Source: Rheum nobile (taxonomy: Eukaryota; Streptophyta; Magnoliopsida; Caryophyllales; Polygonaceae). Taken from it: DNA of 64,000 nt. The notes under the pieces were generated by a model, which saw nothing but the letters and a program-made list of their open reading frames with translations, was not told the DNA's origin and ran no database searches. Location: positions 1,116,001-1,180,000 of the forward strand of contig WOAB01000041.1 of the NCBI GenBank assembly GCA_027886185.1, given 5' to 3'. The position numbers and the translations under genes are program-made. Positions 1 through 12,649 of this stretch are shown here, one piece after another. The number at the start of each line of letters is the position of its first letter. Positions within the stretch are counted from its first letter, which is position 1.

Positions 1-902
1 CCAAACATGATGTTGTTGCGGCCTTACAACGCAGAGTAGACGAATTAGCGGCCCAACAGGCTCAGGAGCGCGCCATGTTCCTCTAGATGTACCGCCAGGT
101 GTACGGGCGTGACTACGACCCTAATAACCCACCACCGCAATAGACTGACTTTGTGAGTTTCTTCCTCTTTTGTTACTTTTCTACATTGAGACAATGTAGA
201 GTTTAGCATGGGGGGAGCAATTCACATGTAGACTTACATGTTCATTTAGTTGCATGTTCATCTTAGGTTTAGTTGCATTTGCTTGATTTATTTTTGCAAT
301 TTTTCATTTTTTTAATGAACTTTGTTTCATGCATTGCATTATGGATGTTTGATTTGACCCTTATTACTTAATTCCCTCTGGTTGTTTTTATTGTAATGCA
401 TGAGTTATGAATCCTCTTAATATGTTTTGGTTGTTGATATTGCAATTGCATTATGAGCATGACTATAAGGGTTTGAACTTTAGACAATTGGCTTGAGCAT
501 GTGATCTTTGATTGAGATGTGTTAGGACCGATACTCTAGACAAAACGCCAGTGAGATTTTGGCCTTTTAGGACTATTTCTGTGCAAGTCCTCTCTTTTTC
601 TCTATGTGTGTGAATCTCTCTTTGATTGCTAACTCTAGAACTTGCATTAATACCTTTTTCAAGGCTGCATTTATGATTTATGTACATGAGATTAATATGA
701 TTGAGGCATTGTTTCATTTTAACCCCTTATCCTTGGCCACCCTATATATGTCTTCCTCTTCTTGAAGCCCATTTGTGCCTTGATTTCCCTTTCTTTGAAA
801 GCTCCACAAAAGCATACCGAGCCTCTATATTCTTCCTACCCATCCGGGGATTAGGATACTTTATTTGTCTTACTAGTGTGGACTTGAGCCAAGCTTGGGG
901 GA
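1..902 (+). mobile_element. 3' internal region of an Athila-type Ty3/gypsy retrotransposon (partial)
   Basis: The stretch begins inside a reading frame and then becomes long non-coding, T-rich DNA, the layout of the 3' end of Athila/Tat internal regions. A purine tract follows 'tttagcat' near 205-222, and a second one ('aagcttgggggatg') lies at about 891-903, just before a TGTTG start that I take as the LTR. The rest of the element lies left of the window. The Athila label rests on this layout and on resemblance to the Athila-derived element nested in its LTR. No diagnostic polymerase is visible, so the lineage is an inference. Confidence 0.5.
3..143 (+). pseudogene. C-terminal end of the last ORF of the Athila-type element, with one in-frame stop
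   Basis: Reading from base 3 gives 46 codons rich in Ala, Gln, Arg and Glu (…AALQRRVDELAAQQAQ…), compatible with a short coiled coil. The frame is interrupted by TAG at 84-86 and then runs to a natural-looking end in Pro-Pro-Pro-Gln at 141-143. It is the tail of a protein that starts outside the window. Its position before the 3' UTR and LTR suits the last Athila ORF (env-like or ORF3 position), but no family could be confirmed. Confidence 0.35.
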
Positions 903-1190
903 TGTTGCATATGTTAGTGGTTGGATATGATTGAGCCTTGTAATGTTATCCTCTCTTTTTCCCTTTTGTCTTTCTTCCTTGCAAAAAAAATTGAAAAAAA
1001 CAAATACAAAAATAAAATAAATGAAAGCAAGGAAGAATAAGAAAGAGAGGAGACAACTTATCATCAAGAGGGTTTTGTTGTATGGGTTTGAAAAATACAA
1101 TTGGATTTGTGGGATCGTTTGAAGCTTGGTGTCGTCTTGGTAATCCTCTTCCCCAGATTTAGCACCACATGGCCTAAATTTATCCCTACC
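903..1190 (+). repeat. Left part of an Athila-type 3' LTR, split by a nested element
   Basis: The LTR is inferred to start with TGTTGCATATG directly after a purine tract. It is cut at 1190 by the nested element, whose target duplication CTACC ends here. The sequence resumes at 6824. Joined, the two parts give about 1.45 kb, a normal Athila-type LTR length. No second LTR copy is in the window, so the start is approximate. Confidence 0.45.
1186..1190. repeat. Target-site duplication CTACC, left copy
   Basis: CTACC immediately precedes the LTR and is repeated exactly at 6819-6823 after the other LTR. This is the 5-bp duplication expected of Ty3/gypsy integration. Confidence 0.9.
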
Positions 1191-2451
1191 TGATAGGCGT
1201 TGTCGTGACACCTAAACAAAATAATCCTTAAAAACCTAACTAATGTAGTCTGGTAAGCAAAGGTCGAATCCCATAGAGAATCAAGTCATATATCATGTTT
1301 GCAAAAATCATTCACCAATCGATAACAAAGACAAAGGGGGGGTTTTGTATGAATCTAACTAAGAAAATGATAAATAAAACATAGAAAGCTTGGCAAACAA
1401 ATATCCACATTTAGTTTGGTTGATCAATCATTGATTATTCCTAATTCTCAATCCTCGTGGATGTCTTAATCCCTGTTCTAAATTAGTTACCAGTCCAACT
1501 AGTCCTGATAACCCTAACTATTAAACAATCAAGAAACTATCAAGATAAATCTAACAACAGCAATGAAATCAGGAATAGATAGGTACATGCAAGTGTAGCA
1601 AACATTCATACAATTGTCTGCAATTAATTCTCTACACAAACTAAGGGATCAATATTCTCAAACAGTCTCCTCCAATCCTTAATAGTATGATCAATAACAA
1701 TCTCAATAGGTTGTATAGAAAAGGGGAACCAATAGCATAATACTAATCTTCTCTAGGTTGTCAGACTAGAGGGAACTACTATTAACAATCTAATTGATAT
1801 CCTAATCAACAAATCAAGGGGAATCGATATACGATCAATGAGATTAAGCACGAGAGAGAATTAAAACAATCATGGAAAGAGTAAAGGAATAATCTCAATA
1901 TCAAATTCAAACCAAGGCTTCAATTGTCTAGCCAAAAACAAAACAAAAAACTAAACTAAGAAAAGGGAAAAGATGAAGAATGGTAGAACCCAACTTGGGG
2001 AGCACCCAACTTATCAAAACTAATGTTCTAAAGGAAGAATATAAAGACTTTTCTAAACCTAATTTCCATAAGATAGGAAATAATATCTAAAAGGAAATAA
2101 ACGGAAATAAAAGAAATAAAAGAGACTCCGGGCGAAATATGTTCCGCGGTCGCGAAAAATGGCTTTTCTCGCTCCGTGTTCTCGACTTCTCCGCGATCGC
2201 CCTCCGTGCTCATCCGCGGTCGCGGCTCCTCCTTCTTCCCTCATGTGGCTTCTTCCTTCTATCTTCCTTGGTCTCCTCCAGTGGTCTACTCTTCGTCTTC
2301 AATAAATCGTCGTTTAAGCTCCTCCAAACCACCATATCCACACTTCTTCTCCTCAACTCCATATTCCACAATTGTGCTCTAAACCCATACAAATGGCACC
2401 CAAAACACCGGTAACAACTCCTAGATAAGCACTACAAAATAGTGCTGATCA
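1191..2451 (-). repeat. 3' LTR of the non-autonomous Athila-like element (1261 bp)
   Basis: It aligns to 5399-6818 from first to last base except for a block of about 160 bp near 2125-2150 that is missing here or added in the other copy. That block is in the GC-rich palindrome zone (CCGCGGTCGCG). On the minus strand the upstream purine-rich stretch is short (GCATGGGGTTGTT, 2452-2464), the likely polypurine tract. Confidence 0.9.
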
Positions 2452-3784
2452 AACAACCCCATGCTTAAACCTTGCTCGTCCTCGAGTAAGCTTAATCAAA
2501 TCCCCAAGGTCTCAGGAAGCATAGAAAAACCATCTCCACTAAGAATTGCACCTAACATGAATCTCCAAGGCACCAATACAATAAGCTCAACACAACATAC
2601 AACACAATACCTCACCAAGCAAATCACACACACCCAAGCTTAAAGGAAAGCAGAGTACTTCCCCCAAGCTTATCCCGAACACCATAGAGTGAATAATAAT
2701 CTAATCCTAGTCTCCCATCTATCTTCTTATACCTCCCAGAGTGACCTACCCGAATCCTCCTTATATCACCTCTTCTTATGTCGCCACGCCAGGTAGAATG
2801 AGGAATCCTAATAATCACTCTTCTTCTTTTCACTCATTTTGCCAAGGCGCCCTTTCGGGTTTTCACCAAGCCACTCATTTCATTTTTCAATAGATGGGCT
2901 CACATATAACTCACATCACTCTTGACCTCATATTACCCCAGCCTAATGCTGGTCCAAGCCACCTGCTTATTACCTAAGCCGCCCTTTTGGGTTTTCGACT
3001 TATCCCAGGATTTCTATTTTTGCCTCTTTTTTTTCAAATTTTTGGCTTTTTCTTTTTTTTTTCTTTTTTCCTCAACGACTTAGCAAGTATAGAATCCCCC
3101 CCCCCCATGCTTAAACATTGCATTGTCCTTAATGTAATGAAATACAAAAAGAATAAAGCACAGGGAAGGGCAAAAAAATAACTCACAAACGCCGTAGAGT
3201 TGGCTTGGACACGGAAGTTGTTGCTGGCGGTAAAGCAATGAACGCTCAGGTCTCTGGTGTTGCGGCGGTCTTCAACTCATCTCTACCGTGCAACCAAAGG
3301 GAACCACTATAATGAGAAGTGGTAAATCAAGGGAACGGGGTTGCATGGCCTTCAACGAACACACAAAAAATAGGCCCAGATGTAATCGTGGTGTGGGCCC
3401 TGGTGTTCCTCCTCTCCAGATATCGACTGTAGGGTCATCATCGTTATCAATACAAATGTGGGGCTAATGTCTCGTCCTGGACAACACGATGCGCACCATC
3501 TCTCCATGGGAAAATCGGACTGCTGGCCTTCGGTAGAACTTTTTTTTTCCGAGCAGGGTATAGGAAGACTTACAATTGGTGTGGGAAACACCTTCTTCAA
3601 TAAGGTTCGGGCCTCCTCCCTATAGGTTAGTTTACAAACAAAACAAAAACAAAAGCAAAAGCACACTAACACAAATGCAAATAAAAACATGAATTGAAAG
3701 GACAAGGAAAGAAATACATACCTCGGGTTGCCTCCCGGATAGCGCCTTAGTTATTGTCGTGGCTCGACATACTACTCATCCACC

Positions 3785-5048
3785 TCAACTTGGGTTGCCC
3801 ACAGCAACTGAACTTCTGGGGTCAATATCAGGGGGATGCCTCTTTGTATGCTCTATGTTGAGCTTTACCCCCAGTCCCCTACACTTCATGATGGGTGGAC
3901 TATTGTTTACACCCATGATTGCGCTTGTTGTCTTCAGAAATGGCCTACCCAACATCTCAGGGGCTGCATGATTGTCATGCCCCGTACCCAGCGTGGAGAA
4001 AGTTGCCCTTTTACTCCCAGTTTCTTTCTTGTGCTTCCCCTTCAGTTTCTTTTTCTTGATCTTGTATAGCGCCTTTAAAAATTTATTGCAGTGAGGCATG
4101 GTGTTTGCTAGTTTGAGCAAAGGAATGTTTACCTCGCAGTAACTGAAGGTTTCAAATAAATCCTTGTCGTTTTCCACCTTTCTGGTGTCCTTCAGAGCTT
4201 CAGGAAAGGGTACGAAAGGCTTTTCTGATCCGAGCGGAGGGAAGTAGGGGCGCACATAGTCGTCATAGGGGACATTGGATCGAAGAGGCGCGTCTGGAGT
4301 ATTTCCGCGGTCGCGGATTGGTGACCGTGGTCACGGAAAATCGTCGACCTGGTCGCTGTCTTCGGCTCTTTTTCCGCGGTCGCGGATTTCATGCCACGGT
4401 CGCGGATTGTTCTCGACCTGGTGCTTTTGTTCCTCCGTGATTTTTCCACGGTCGTGGATTGTCGCGGATTTTGCCCTCCTCGCCAGTAGTCACGCCGCGG
4501 TCGCGGCTCTCGTCCTCGTGGTTGCTGAATTCCTCTAGTTCCCAGGGCATATCTTCTTCAGGGAGCACCTCGCGGTCGTAGATATCGTCTAGAAGGCCCA
4601 ACTCCTTGAGTAAATCGTGGTCGAGGTTTTCTTCTGTAAACATCTCTCTATAGTCTGCACTCGCCTGAATATTTTGTTGTTCCCTTTCAACTAAGGGGGC
4701 GACAAGAAGCTCTTCAGTACTTCACAGGGTCATTGAAAAGACATCCTCTCTCTGGTGCACTACTGGGTGAGATAGCGTTGTTGCTGACGCAATGGCTTCC
4801 ATTCTGCTCACCGCTTGAACCATTTGCTCCATCTGACTCTCCAAGTTCTGGGTACTGGACTGCGTCTCTTGATTGACATTCTCTCTTTGGTGTACTACTG
4901 GGTGAGATATTGGTTGTGCCGACGCCATGGCCTCCAATCTGCTTATTGCTTGATCCGTTTGCCTAGTCTGATTCTCCATGTGTTGGATGATTTGCATAAG
5001 ATATCGAAACGTATCCTCAGTAGACATGGAGAAGCTTGGATTGGACAC
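3785..5048 (-). pseudogene. Degenerate Athila-type gag C-terminus and protease region
   Basis: Minus-strand fragments occur in order. 5048-4722 (MSNPSFSMSTEDTFRYLMQ…, with duplicated LES/SRLEAMAS blocks) resembles the C-terminal gag region. 4643-4389 is an acidic stretch (EENLDHDLLKELG…). 4255-3785 carries 'ENDKDLFETF…VNIPLLKL…KFLKALY' and 'GRPFLKT', which match the segment just before and inside the Athila retropepsin. The GC-palindrome motifs at 4301-4580 are embedded in this coding debris and break it into low-complexity 'RSRDRG' translations. No D-S/T-G protease centre is seen. It acts at most as RNA for packaging. Confidence 0.65.
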
Positions 5049-5377
5049 CGGTGGTCTATGCTCGTAGGCTGGATAGTATTGTTGTGGATTACCCTGCTGA
5101 TAGAACGAATGTGGCCCCGGGTAGAACTCCTGGTAATCATGACCATAAGGAGGGTAATGTTGGTACCCATAACTCCAATTGGGGTGATCTCTCCACCCTG
5201 GAGTATATGCGTAGGAGTACGGATCATATTGCGGCTCCTGCCGGAATGGGAAAATCTATCCATCTCTGTATCAAAAATCAAAAAGGAAAAAAAATCAAAA
5301 GCACGGGTGTGGACCGTAAGATAGGTCCATACAAAAATTTGCACACAAACACACACAAAGAAAAAACAAAACTTGCC

Positions 5378-5395
5378 TCCCCGGCAACGGCGCCA
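5378..5395 (-). other. Primer-binding site complementary to tRNA-Asp
   Basis: Read on the minus strand this is TGGCGCCGTTGCCGGGGA, complementary to the 3' end of plant tRNA-Asp(GTC) including CCA. It starts 3 nt inside the 5' LTR edge (5399). tRNA-Asp priming is typical of some Athila/Tat-type elements, and this fixes the element's orientation. Confidence 0.9.
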
Positions 5396-5398
5396 ATT

Positions 5399-6818
5399 TG
5401 ATAGGCGTTGTCGTGACACCTAAACAAAATAATCCTTAAAAACTTAACTAATGTAGTCTGGTAAGCAAGGGTCGAATCCCACAGAGAATCAAGTCATATA
5501 TCCTGTTTGCAAAATCATTCACCAATCGATAACAAAGACAAATGGGGGATTTTGTATGAATCTAACTAAGAAAACGATAAATAAAACATAGAAAGCTTGG
5601 CAAACAAATATCCACCTTTAGTTTGGTTGATCAATCATTGATTATTCCTAATTCTTAATCCTCATGGATGTCCTAATCCCTGTTCTAAATTAGTTATCAG
5701 TCCAACTAGTCCTGATAACCCTAACTATTAAACAATCAAGAAACTATCAAGATAAATCTAACAACAGCAATGAATTTAGGAATAGATAGGTACATGCAAG
5801 TATAGCAAACAGTCATACAATTGCATGCAATTAATTCTCTACACAAACTAAGGGATCAAGATTCTCAAACAGTCTCCTCCAATCCTTAATAGTATGATCA
5901 ATAACAATCTCAACAGGTTGTATAGAAAAGGGGAACCAATAGCATAATACTAATCTTCTCTAGGTTGTCAGACTAGAGGGAACTACTATTAACAATCTAT
6001 TTGATATCCTAATCAACAAATCAAGGGGAATTGATATACGATCAATAAGATTAAGCACGAGAGAGAATTACAACAATCATAGAAAGAGTAAAGGAATAAT
6101 CTCAATATCAAATTCAAACCAAGGCTTCAATTGTCTAGCCAAAAACAAAACAAAGAACTAAACTAAGAAAAGGGAAAAGATGAAGAAAGGTAGAACCCAA
6201 CTTGGGGAGCACCCAACTTACCAAAACTAATGTTCTAAAGGAATAATATAAAGACTTTTCTAAACCTAATTTCCATAAGATAGGAAATAATATCTAAAAG
6301 GAAATAAACGGAAATAAAAGAAATAAAAGAGAAAATAAATAAATAAAATAAAATAAAATCCGGACGAAAAATCCGGAGTGAGACTCCGGGCGGAAATTCT
6401 GGAGTGGGACTCTGGGTTCGCTGCCGCGCATTTCCGTGGTCGCAGATGGAATTCCGCGGTCGCGGAAATTAGAAAGTTTCTCTCGACTTGGCGCATTGCT
6501 GAAAGATTTTTCTGCGGTCGCGGAAAATGGCTTTTCTCGCTCCGTGTTCTCGACTTTCCGCGATTGCCCTCCGTGCTCATCCGCGGTCGCGGCTCCTCCT
6601 TCTTCGCTCGTGTGGCTTCTTCCTTCTATCTTCCTTGGTCTCCTCCAGTGGTCTACTCCTCGTCTTCAATAAATCTTCGTTTAAGCTCCTCTAAACCACC
6701 ATATCCACACTTCTTCTCTTCAACTCCATATTCCACAGTTGTGCTCTAAACCCATACAAATGGCACCCAAAACACCAGTAACAACTCCTAGATAAGCACT
6801 ACAAAATAGTGTTGATCA
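5399..6818 (-). repeat. 5' LTR of the non-autonomous Athila-like element (1420 bp)
   Basis: Partner of 1191-2451. It has extra sequence around 6330-6520: an AAATA-rich run, repeated 'ccggagtgagactccggg' hairpin-like units and further CCGCGGTCGCGG palindromes. The following target duplication is CTACC at 6819-6823. Confidence 0.9.
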
Positions 6819-6823
6819 CTACC

Positions 6824-7980
6824 TAAATCCTATACCATGGCCCCATTATAACCCTGGAAAGTCCTCATGATTTTTGTTGTGTACATGGTCTTCGTAGTGG
6901 AGATTTAGGACATTGTTGCAAGCATATGGTTGTTAAGCATTCAAGGTAGAGAACTAAGCGAAACACGACCTTAATCCTTATTTTTTTGCCCCCTTTTATT
7001 TTAGGACGGTATAAATACTTTTTTAGGGTTTTTTTGGCACTCTCTTCTGCCTTTTTTTGCCACTCTCTCTAGCCCTAGGTGTTTTTTGAGTTCCTTTGAA
7101 GATTTCCGAAGATTTGAGATTGTTTTCCTGGATTTGATCAAGTATTTCTCTTCTTCTAATCTAGTTGAATGATTTCTATTGTTCTGATGATGTTTTTGAT
7201 TGTTTCTCCAAGCATGTCTGGCTAAATCTCTTAATTCTAGGGTTGGGGTGATCCCAACAATGAATTGGTAGACTTGTGTATGATATTTGCTTGAATTGAA
7301 ATCTGGAACCTTGTCTTATTCAATCCTAGAGTTCTTAATGCAATTGATGAATTTTGATTAGGTTTCTATTAGGTTTGAGTCTGAAAGGAGATAACCTTAA
7401 TAGATAAATCAGATAGGGTATGAGTCTGAAAGGAGATTACTTTATCAAATTACTAGGTATTGAACTTGAGTGTTATGTGTGCGACAACTACTCTTGTGGA
7501 ATCCTAAGCTATCATAGAAACCCTAGGTTTGCCTGGACTTAGCGGAGCGCGATAGCAAATGTTAACCCAGTTTGATCCTAGATTCTAAGTGCCCAAAGGG
7601 TGTAGATTTGATTAGCTCTGCGCGACAGCAATTGTTAGTTATAATTTAGGCACATCTATTATCGTTTGAAAGGAGTTAGTAGAGACATTAGATAGCTTAC
7701 CTTCAGACAAGTTCAGACTAATTTCAGGCAGATATTTGTAAGTTTATCAAGACATTGTTGTAGAAATCCCTGGTCATAGGATATTCTCCCAAATTGTCTA
7801 CAACCATCTTTTGCAATTCTTGTTTCTTGTTTTCTTACTTTCTTTGTTATTAGACAAAATAATTTTCCCTTTTACGACTTAGCTTACCAGTTTAAGTTTA
7901 TAAACGATACTACATATTCCTCATTGGGAACGACACTTGAAAAGCTATAACTGAACCCATATGCTTGTGGGTAGGTTTTT
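6824..7980 (+). repeat. Right part of the interrupted Athila-type LTR
   Basis: It continues the LTR cut at 1190. A promoter-like 'ggtataaatac' is at about 7010 followed by T-rich and CT-rich leader. The closing part near 7900-7970 ('cctcattgggaacgacac…cttgtgggtagg') resembles the 3' ends of Athila LTRs. The right boundary is uncertain (7960-7990): the next bases already read as minus-strand gag of another element. Confidence 0.5.
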
Positions 7981-7984
7981 GTCC

Positions 7985-8921
7985 TATCATTAGCCTTATT
8001 CTGTTCCTCCTGCTTTCGGGTGGATTCTTCCAGCGTACCCTCTATCTTATAGGCTGCATCCACATACTTCTCTAAGGTAGAGAAATCGTGACGCACCATC
8101 AGAGATTTTATTTCTAGATTCATCCATCCATGAAAGTACTAGATCTTCTGTTCTTCAGAATGAAATTTTGAACCAACATAATGCAGCAAATGATTACACT
8201 TTGCCGCCAGCTCGGTCACCTTCAGTCCCTCAATTTATACATAGAGGAACTCTTTCAACTTTTCTTCTCTTATAGCACGAGAGAAGAATCGATTAGTGAG
8301 CTTGGTCTTAAACATTGCCCAACTCAGATTTGGGTGGTCATCCAACCCAGTTGCTTCCCACCACGCACTTGCTCCGTCTTTCAGATGTAACGAAGCTATG
8401 TGCACATGTTCAGCCTCGATGCAGACCACGTTTCGGAACAGTCGCTCCATATGAGAAAATCAATAGGCAACCTTGACTGGTTCCCCGGTCCCATCGTAGC
8501 TATCCAGACTCATTGAATTAGTTATCTTCAATGCTCGGTTATAATTCCCGTCATTTCTCCCGAGAACCACTGGATTTGCGAGACCTTCACGTCTCCCAAC
8601 ATTAGTTGCAACTTGAGGAACGAGAGCCGTTTGAGCTTGATGTATCCCCTGGGCCGTCAATATCTCGACCACATGCCTCACAATCTGCCCAATGATCGTA
8701 GCATCCAACACGATCGAGGCAAGAGGTGGATTAAGTGGAATTTCCCTCGCAGCTTGAGGGTCCACTTGTCCTTGATGGACATCTTCCCGCAAGGGCAAGT
8801 TATTGTTATACGAGCCAGATCCCGCGTCATCCCCTTGTTGAACAACACTTCTCAGCTGAACTCGAGAACCATTGCTAGGACCTTCATTAGCTGCTTGGTT
8901 GGTGAATCGGGTGTTCACCAT
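7985..8921 (-). pseudogene. Truncated Gag of a Tekay-type chromovirus (family T2)
   Basis: The start is chosen at MVNTRFTNQAAN (8921) because the plus-strand relative at 37828 also starts MVNTR. The retrotransposon gag domain is clear: 'FSHMERLFRNV', 'KDGASAWWEATG', 'WAMFKTKLTNRFFSRAIREEK' and 'STLEKYVDAAYKIEGTLEES' closely match the Gag at 37.9-38.6 kb. Breaks: TGG to TGA before FSHMERL (~8459), a stop after EFLYV (~8233) and another near 8125. The zinc-knuckle end and all of pol are missing because the sequence changes into Athila LTR at about 7980. It is probably cut by the Athila insertion. Confidence 0.8.
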
Positions 8922-8936
8922 CTGTTGATGAAGCAT

Positions 8937-9575
8937 AACATCAATTTAGAATTTTCTAACTTGTATATGATACTTAATCACTTACGTTATGATACGAATT
9001 GTAAGGATCCAACCTAATAACTTATATTAGATTGACTGACCTCCACCATTATTCTTAAATGATCTTATCCTCCTACTCGAGAATAAGGCAAATAGGAGAA
9101 ATGTCAACCTTAGAATGACATTAAACCTAAGAATGAACGATATCCTTACGAATGGATCTAAGGAATAAGTAACAGAATCGAAGCTTGCAGAAGTTTGAAA
9201 ACCACTTATTATTTAAACTTTAGACTTTCAAACTTTAATTTACTAGAAGGATTATTTATATATGTAATTTCTTAAACTAACGATATTTACAAACATTACC
9301 AAACCGAAAACTACACTTTCAAAATTATGATCATAAACTCTTAAATTTAACCGCTATAATGCCATTTTATAAAGGAACTATAAAAATGACTATTAAACCA
9401 TTAATTTTAAATTATTCTAAACTTTCAGGAATTTTAAAACCTTAACCTTAATGCTAATAATCTAATTTTTCAAACATTCATTATATTAATAGAAATAAAA
9501 TAGTTTCAAAATAGTTTCAAAAATAATTTTGAAAATTCTCAAACCTAACAATAGGCCAAGAATTTTAAAATCATT
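8937..9575 (-). other. AT-rich leader between primer site and gag of the T2 element; no ORF1
   Basis: On the minus strand this 0.6-kb segment lies between the primer site and gag. It is AT-rich and has no open frame resembling the extra ORF found at the same place in the T1 elements. Confidence 0.6.
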
Positions 9576-9587
9576 GCTCTGATACCA
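9576..9587 (-). other. Primer-binding site for initiator tRNA-Met
   Basis: Minus strand TGGTATCAGAGC, a perfect match to the usual plant primer site, 4 nt from the LTR end at 9592. Confidence 0.9.
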
Positions 9588-9591
9588 TAAT

Positions 9592-12500
9592 TGCAACACC
9601 TCCGACTTATGTCGGTAGTGCCACACGCCAGTGACTTCATATTGTAAAGTCCAAAGCCATCCTAGGCACTAATCAGAACAATTAACATAAAATAAACAAA
9701 TAAGTATTAAATAATGACAGAGTAGCGGAAGACTTTTGTATAAAGAAACTCAATACTATAATTAAAATTCCTCTCGCAAATTGAGAAGGACGGTATTACA
9801 ACAAAATGAAATTACAGCGGAAGACTTTTTAAATAAACCCTAATTACATAACTAATTTATATAAGCATTACATTTATTTCAAAACACACACACCTTTAAA
9901 TAATTACTACTTAAGACACAACCTTCAATTGCAAGTCTTTGTCTTTGATTAGTTACTTCAAATCGTCGAGGACCAACCTCTGATGTGCCGTATAGGACGG
10001 ATGACACCAGCCAACCATGCAAGAAATAGAAACAGTTGGTTAGTCTAATGAAAGACTACAAGGGTGAAAACAGATTGGTTCTTGTATTCGTATGTAATCA
10101 CTACCCTTGTTTCTCGAATAAAACTCGATAAACGGTATATGACTATAGACTTCTACCGAAAAGAATAAAGAGGTATGATAAAAAAGAAGACTCCAATGAA
10201 TTGAGTCTTATGGGAAATTAAATGAATTTGTTTGGGAACATTATCACACAAAGTTTTAAAATGCATCGTTGAATATTTGGGTCCTCGACGAACCTCACCG
10301 CATAATGCGAATTCAGATTGGGAAGGGGACTTACTTTAGACAAGAGACCGGGCGAGTTCCGCGTTGTACTTCTCACCCGAGGGTTTATTAATTATGTGCA
10401 AAACGACAGTTATCTTATTTAATTTCAAAACGCGCATTTACGTTAAAGCTTTTAATCCACACCAATCTCGCAATGAGATATATAACATGGGACGAATCCC
10501 AAATTTCGGCACTAGCTGAGTGCACCACCATTTATATAAAATAAGGGTAGGTCATGACCAAAAGTATTAGGGCAATGATCCTCCTAATACCAAGTTATAA
10601 AGAAACAACTAAACCTCACAAGGTAATAGCATTCCTACGAATACTCGTGCTAACTAAGCAATTATTATCCACACCAAAGCACAACAATTCACACTAATTA
10701 TTATCTAGCTCCCTATAATAATAATAATAATAATAATATATATATATAAGGGTTATAGCTAGTATATATACAACCTAATAAAAAGGTTCATTTTACACAA
10801 CATTTTATACACACAAGTTCCCAAACGGAAATTAAGAATATTTATCCCAACTTAATTAAGACAATAGATTAATTGTCAATTAAGAAAAATATGGAATAAT
10901 TTAGCAAGAGTGAACCGCCACTTGCCTTGAATCACGAAGAAGATGAACGACGTTTCGGAGATGGTTGCTTTCGAAAAGCAAATCGGCTCCCTGCTTTATT
11001 CCCGTTCCAAATGCCAATCTGAGATGTACACAAATCATACACAATGAGTAAATTATATTAGATAATTTATTCAATATCATTATTTGAAGGATACAATGTC
11101 TCGGTTTCTGATTGATTTTATTTAACTCATAAATAAATCAATTTCAAGGCTTTTTGATAAAACGATTGTTTATACGATTAAAAATTAATTAGTCGTATAT
11201 TCTAAATAATCATGACATATATAAAATAATAAAATAATTTACTTATAATTCTAAAATTTCCTAAGTCAAAATGTTATCTAAATGAATAGTCATAATTTAC
11301 TCATTCATAATATAAGATAATATTATAACATTTTGAATTAATTTAAATTTAATTTTCATGAAATCAAATTAATCCTAAAATATTTTTCACTAATCTGGAT
11401 TAATTAATTTAATCAAGATTAAGCCTAACCAAATCAAAATCAATATCAAAATAATCACGAATTGGCTAAAATCGTCCTCACCGGCACAAGCTCAAAACCT
11501 CGTCGGAAAACTCCCAAATTGTGCGGCGGTGGTGGGTCTCCAGCAGCGTTTAATGAGGGCTTTGGAAGGAGACTTGTAGGCGCAGCTAGGGGTACACTCA
11601 ATTGCTCAAACAAATCTCTCAATCTCTCGAATTTGGCTCAAGAACAAGTCGGTACTGTTTTCTAGGGTTCTTGGATTGAATCGTGAAATTGGGTGCCTTA
11701 GGAGTCCAATTGGGGGGTTTTAAGTTTTATAGGGTTTTGATAGGTGTGAACATACGAAACATTAACCCTCTCATTAATCCCCCAATTACACCTCAATTAG
11801 ATCAATTTTGCAACGAAGTAAATCTGACCTAATAATGTCGCGAGATGTAAAGGGGACAAATCCCGCGATTTTCATCAACAATCAATCCGATTAAATGGGG
11901 GATTATATACGTGATAATTTCGTCTTCAATGCCCAGTCAACATTTGATCAAACCGGGTTGAAGAAGGCCTCTATTTCCGCCATTAAAATGGCCACTAGAG
12001 CTAGCAGTTAGGCTGGGGAATAAGAAGACAACTTTTCGCTTAATTACAAATGGGACCCAAAACTTTTGGTTTGTGGCTAAAATTCCCTTTTACATCTTTT
12101 AAAAATTACAAAAAATACCCAAACTTATTATTTTTAATATTCTAAGATTAAAATATTATTTTAACTCAAAATTAAAGTATAGAAAACTTTAACTTAGGTT
12201 AAAATAATCTTAAGTTATTTTTCTTATGAATTAGACCATACTTAAATCCTTAACAAAAGTTTGTTAAACTTGATTTAAATATTCTAAGTCAAAAGTGATA
12301 AGTTTTATCTAAATTATAATTAGCATAAAGTTAATCATAATTTAGACCATTCTTATCTTAAAGAAATAACATACTTAGGACAATTATTATTTATCCCTTC
12401 TTGGATAACATAATAATTCTTATGACCTTTGTTGTTATTTAATTCTAAAATTACATTCTTTGTTATACTTATTTATTTATTTCAACACCATATGATTATT

Positions 12501-12649
12501 TGTACAAAATTATCTTAACCCAATCTTTGAAACTAAGTTTATGAAAATTCAAATTATTCATCTAAAAGAAGTAAAGTAGATTATACAACTTTTATTTTTA
12601 TCAAATTAAAATTATCATTTTATCCTTCTATTTTAAGTGGGATATTACA
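9592..12649 (-). repeat. 5' LTR of the T2 chromovirus (about 3.06 kb)
   Basis: Read on the minus strand it starts TGTAATATCCCAC and ends GTCGGAGGTGTTGCA, next to the primer site. Its end and several inner blocks match the plus-strand LTR at 20008-23262: the 'actaccgacRtaagtcgg' ending, the 'aaggcaagtggcggttcactcttg' block and the AAGACTC/GAGTCTT hairpin (10187-10210). A TATA box candidate, TATAAAAC, is at 11731-11724. The second LTR was lost with the 3' half of the element. Confidence 0.85.

Larger units (their letters stand above)
1191..6818 (-). mobile_element. Complete non-autonomous Athila-like LTR retrotransposon
   Basis: Two long direct repeats (1191-2451 and 5399-6818) both start TGATAGGCGTTGTCG and end TGATCA, giving TGAT…ATCA termini. 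They are flanked by a perfect 5-bp target duplication, CTACC, at 1186-1190 and 6819-6823. The primer site next to the right-hand LTR matches the 3' end of tRNA-Asp read on the minus strand, so the right LTR is the 5' LTR and the element points left. The 2.95-kb interior holds only gag/protease debris and no reverse transcriptase, RNase H or integrase, so it must have moved using enzymes supplied in trans. Confidence 0.9.
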
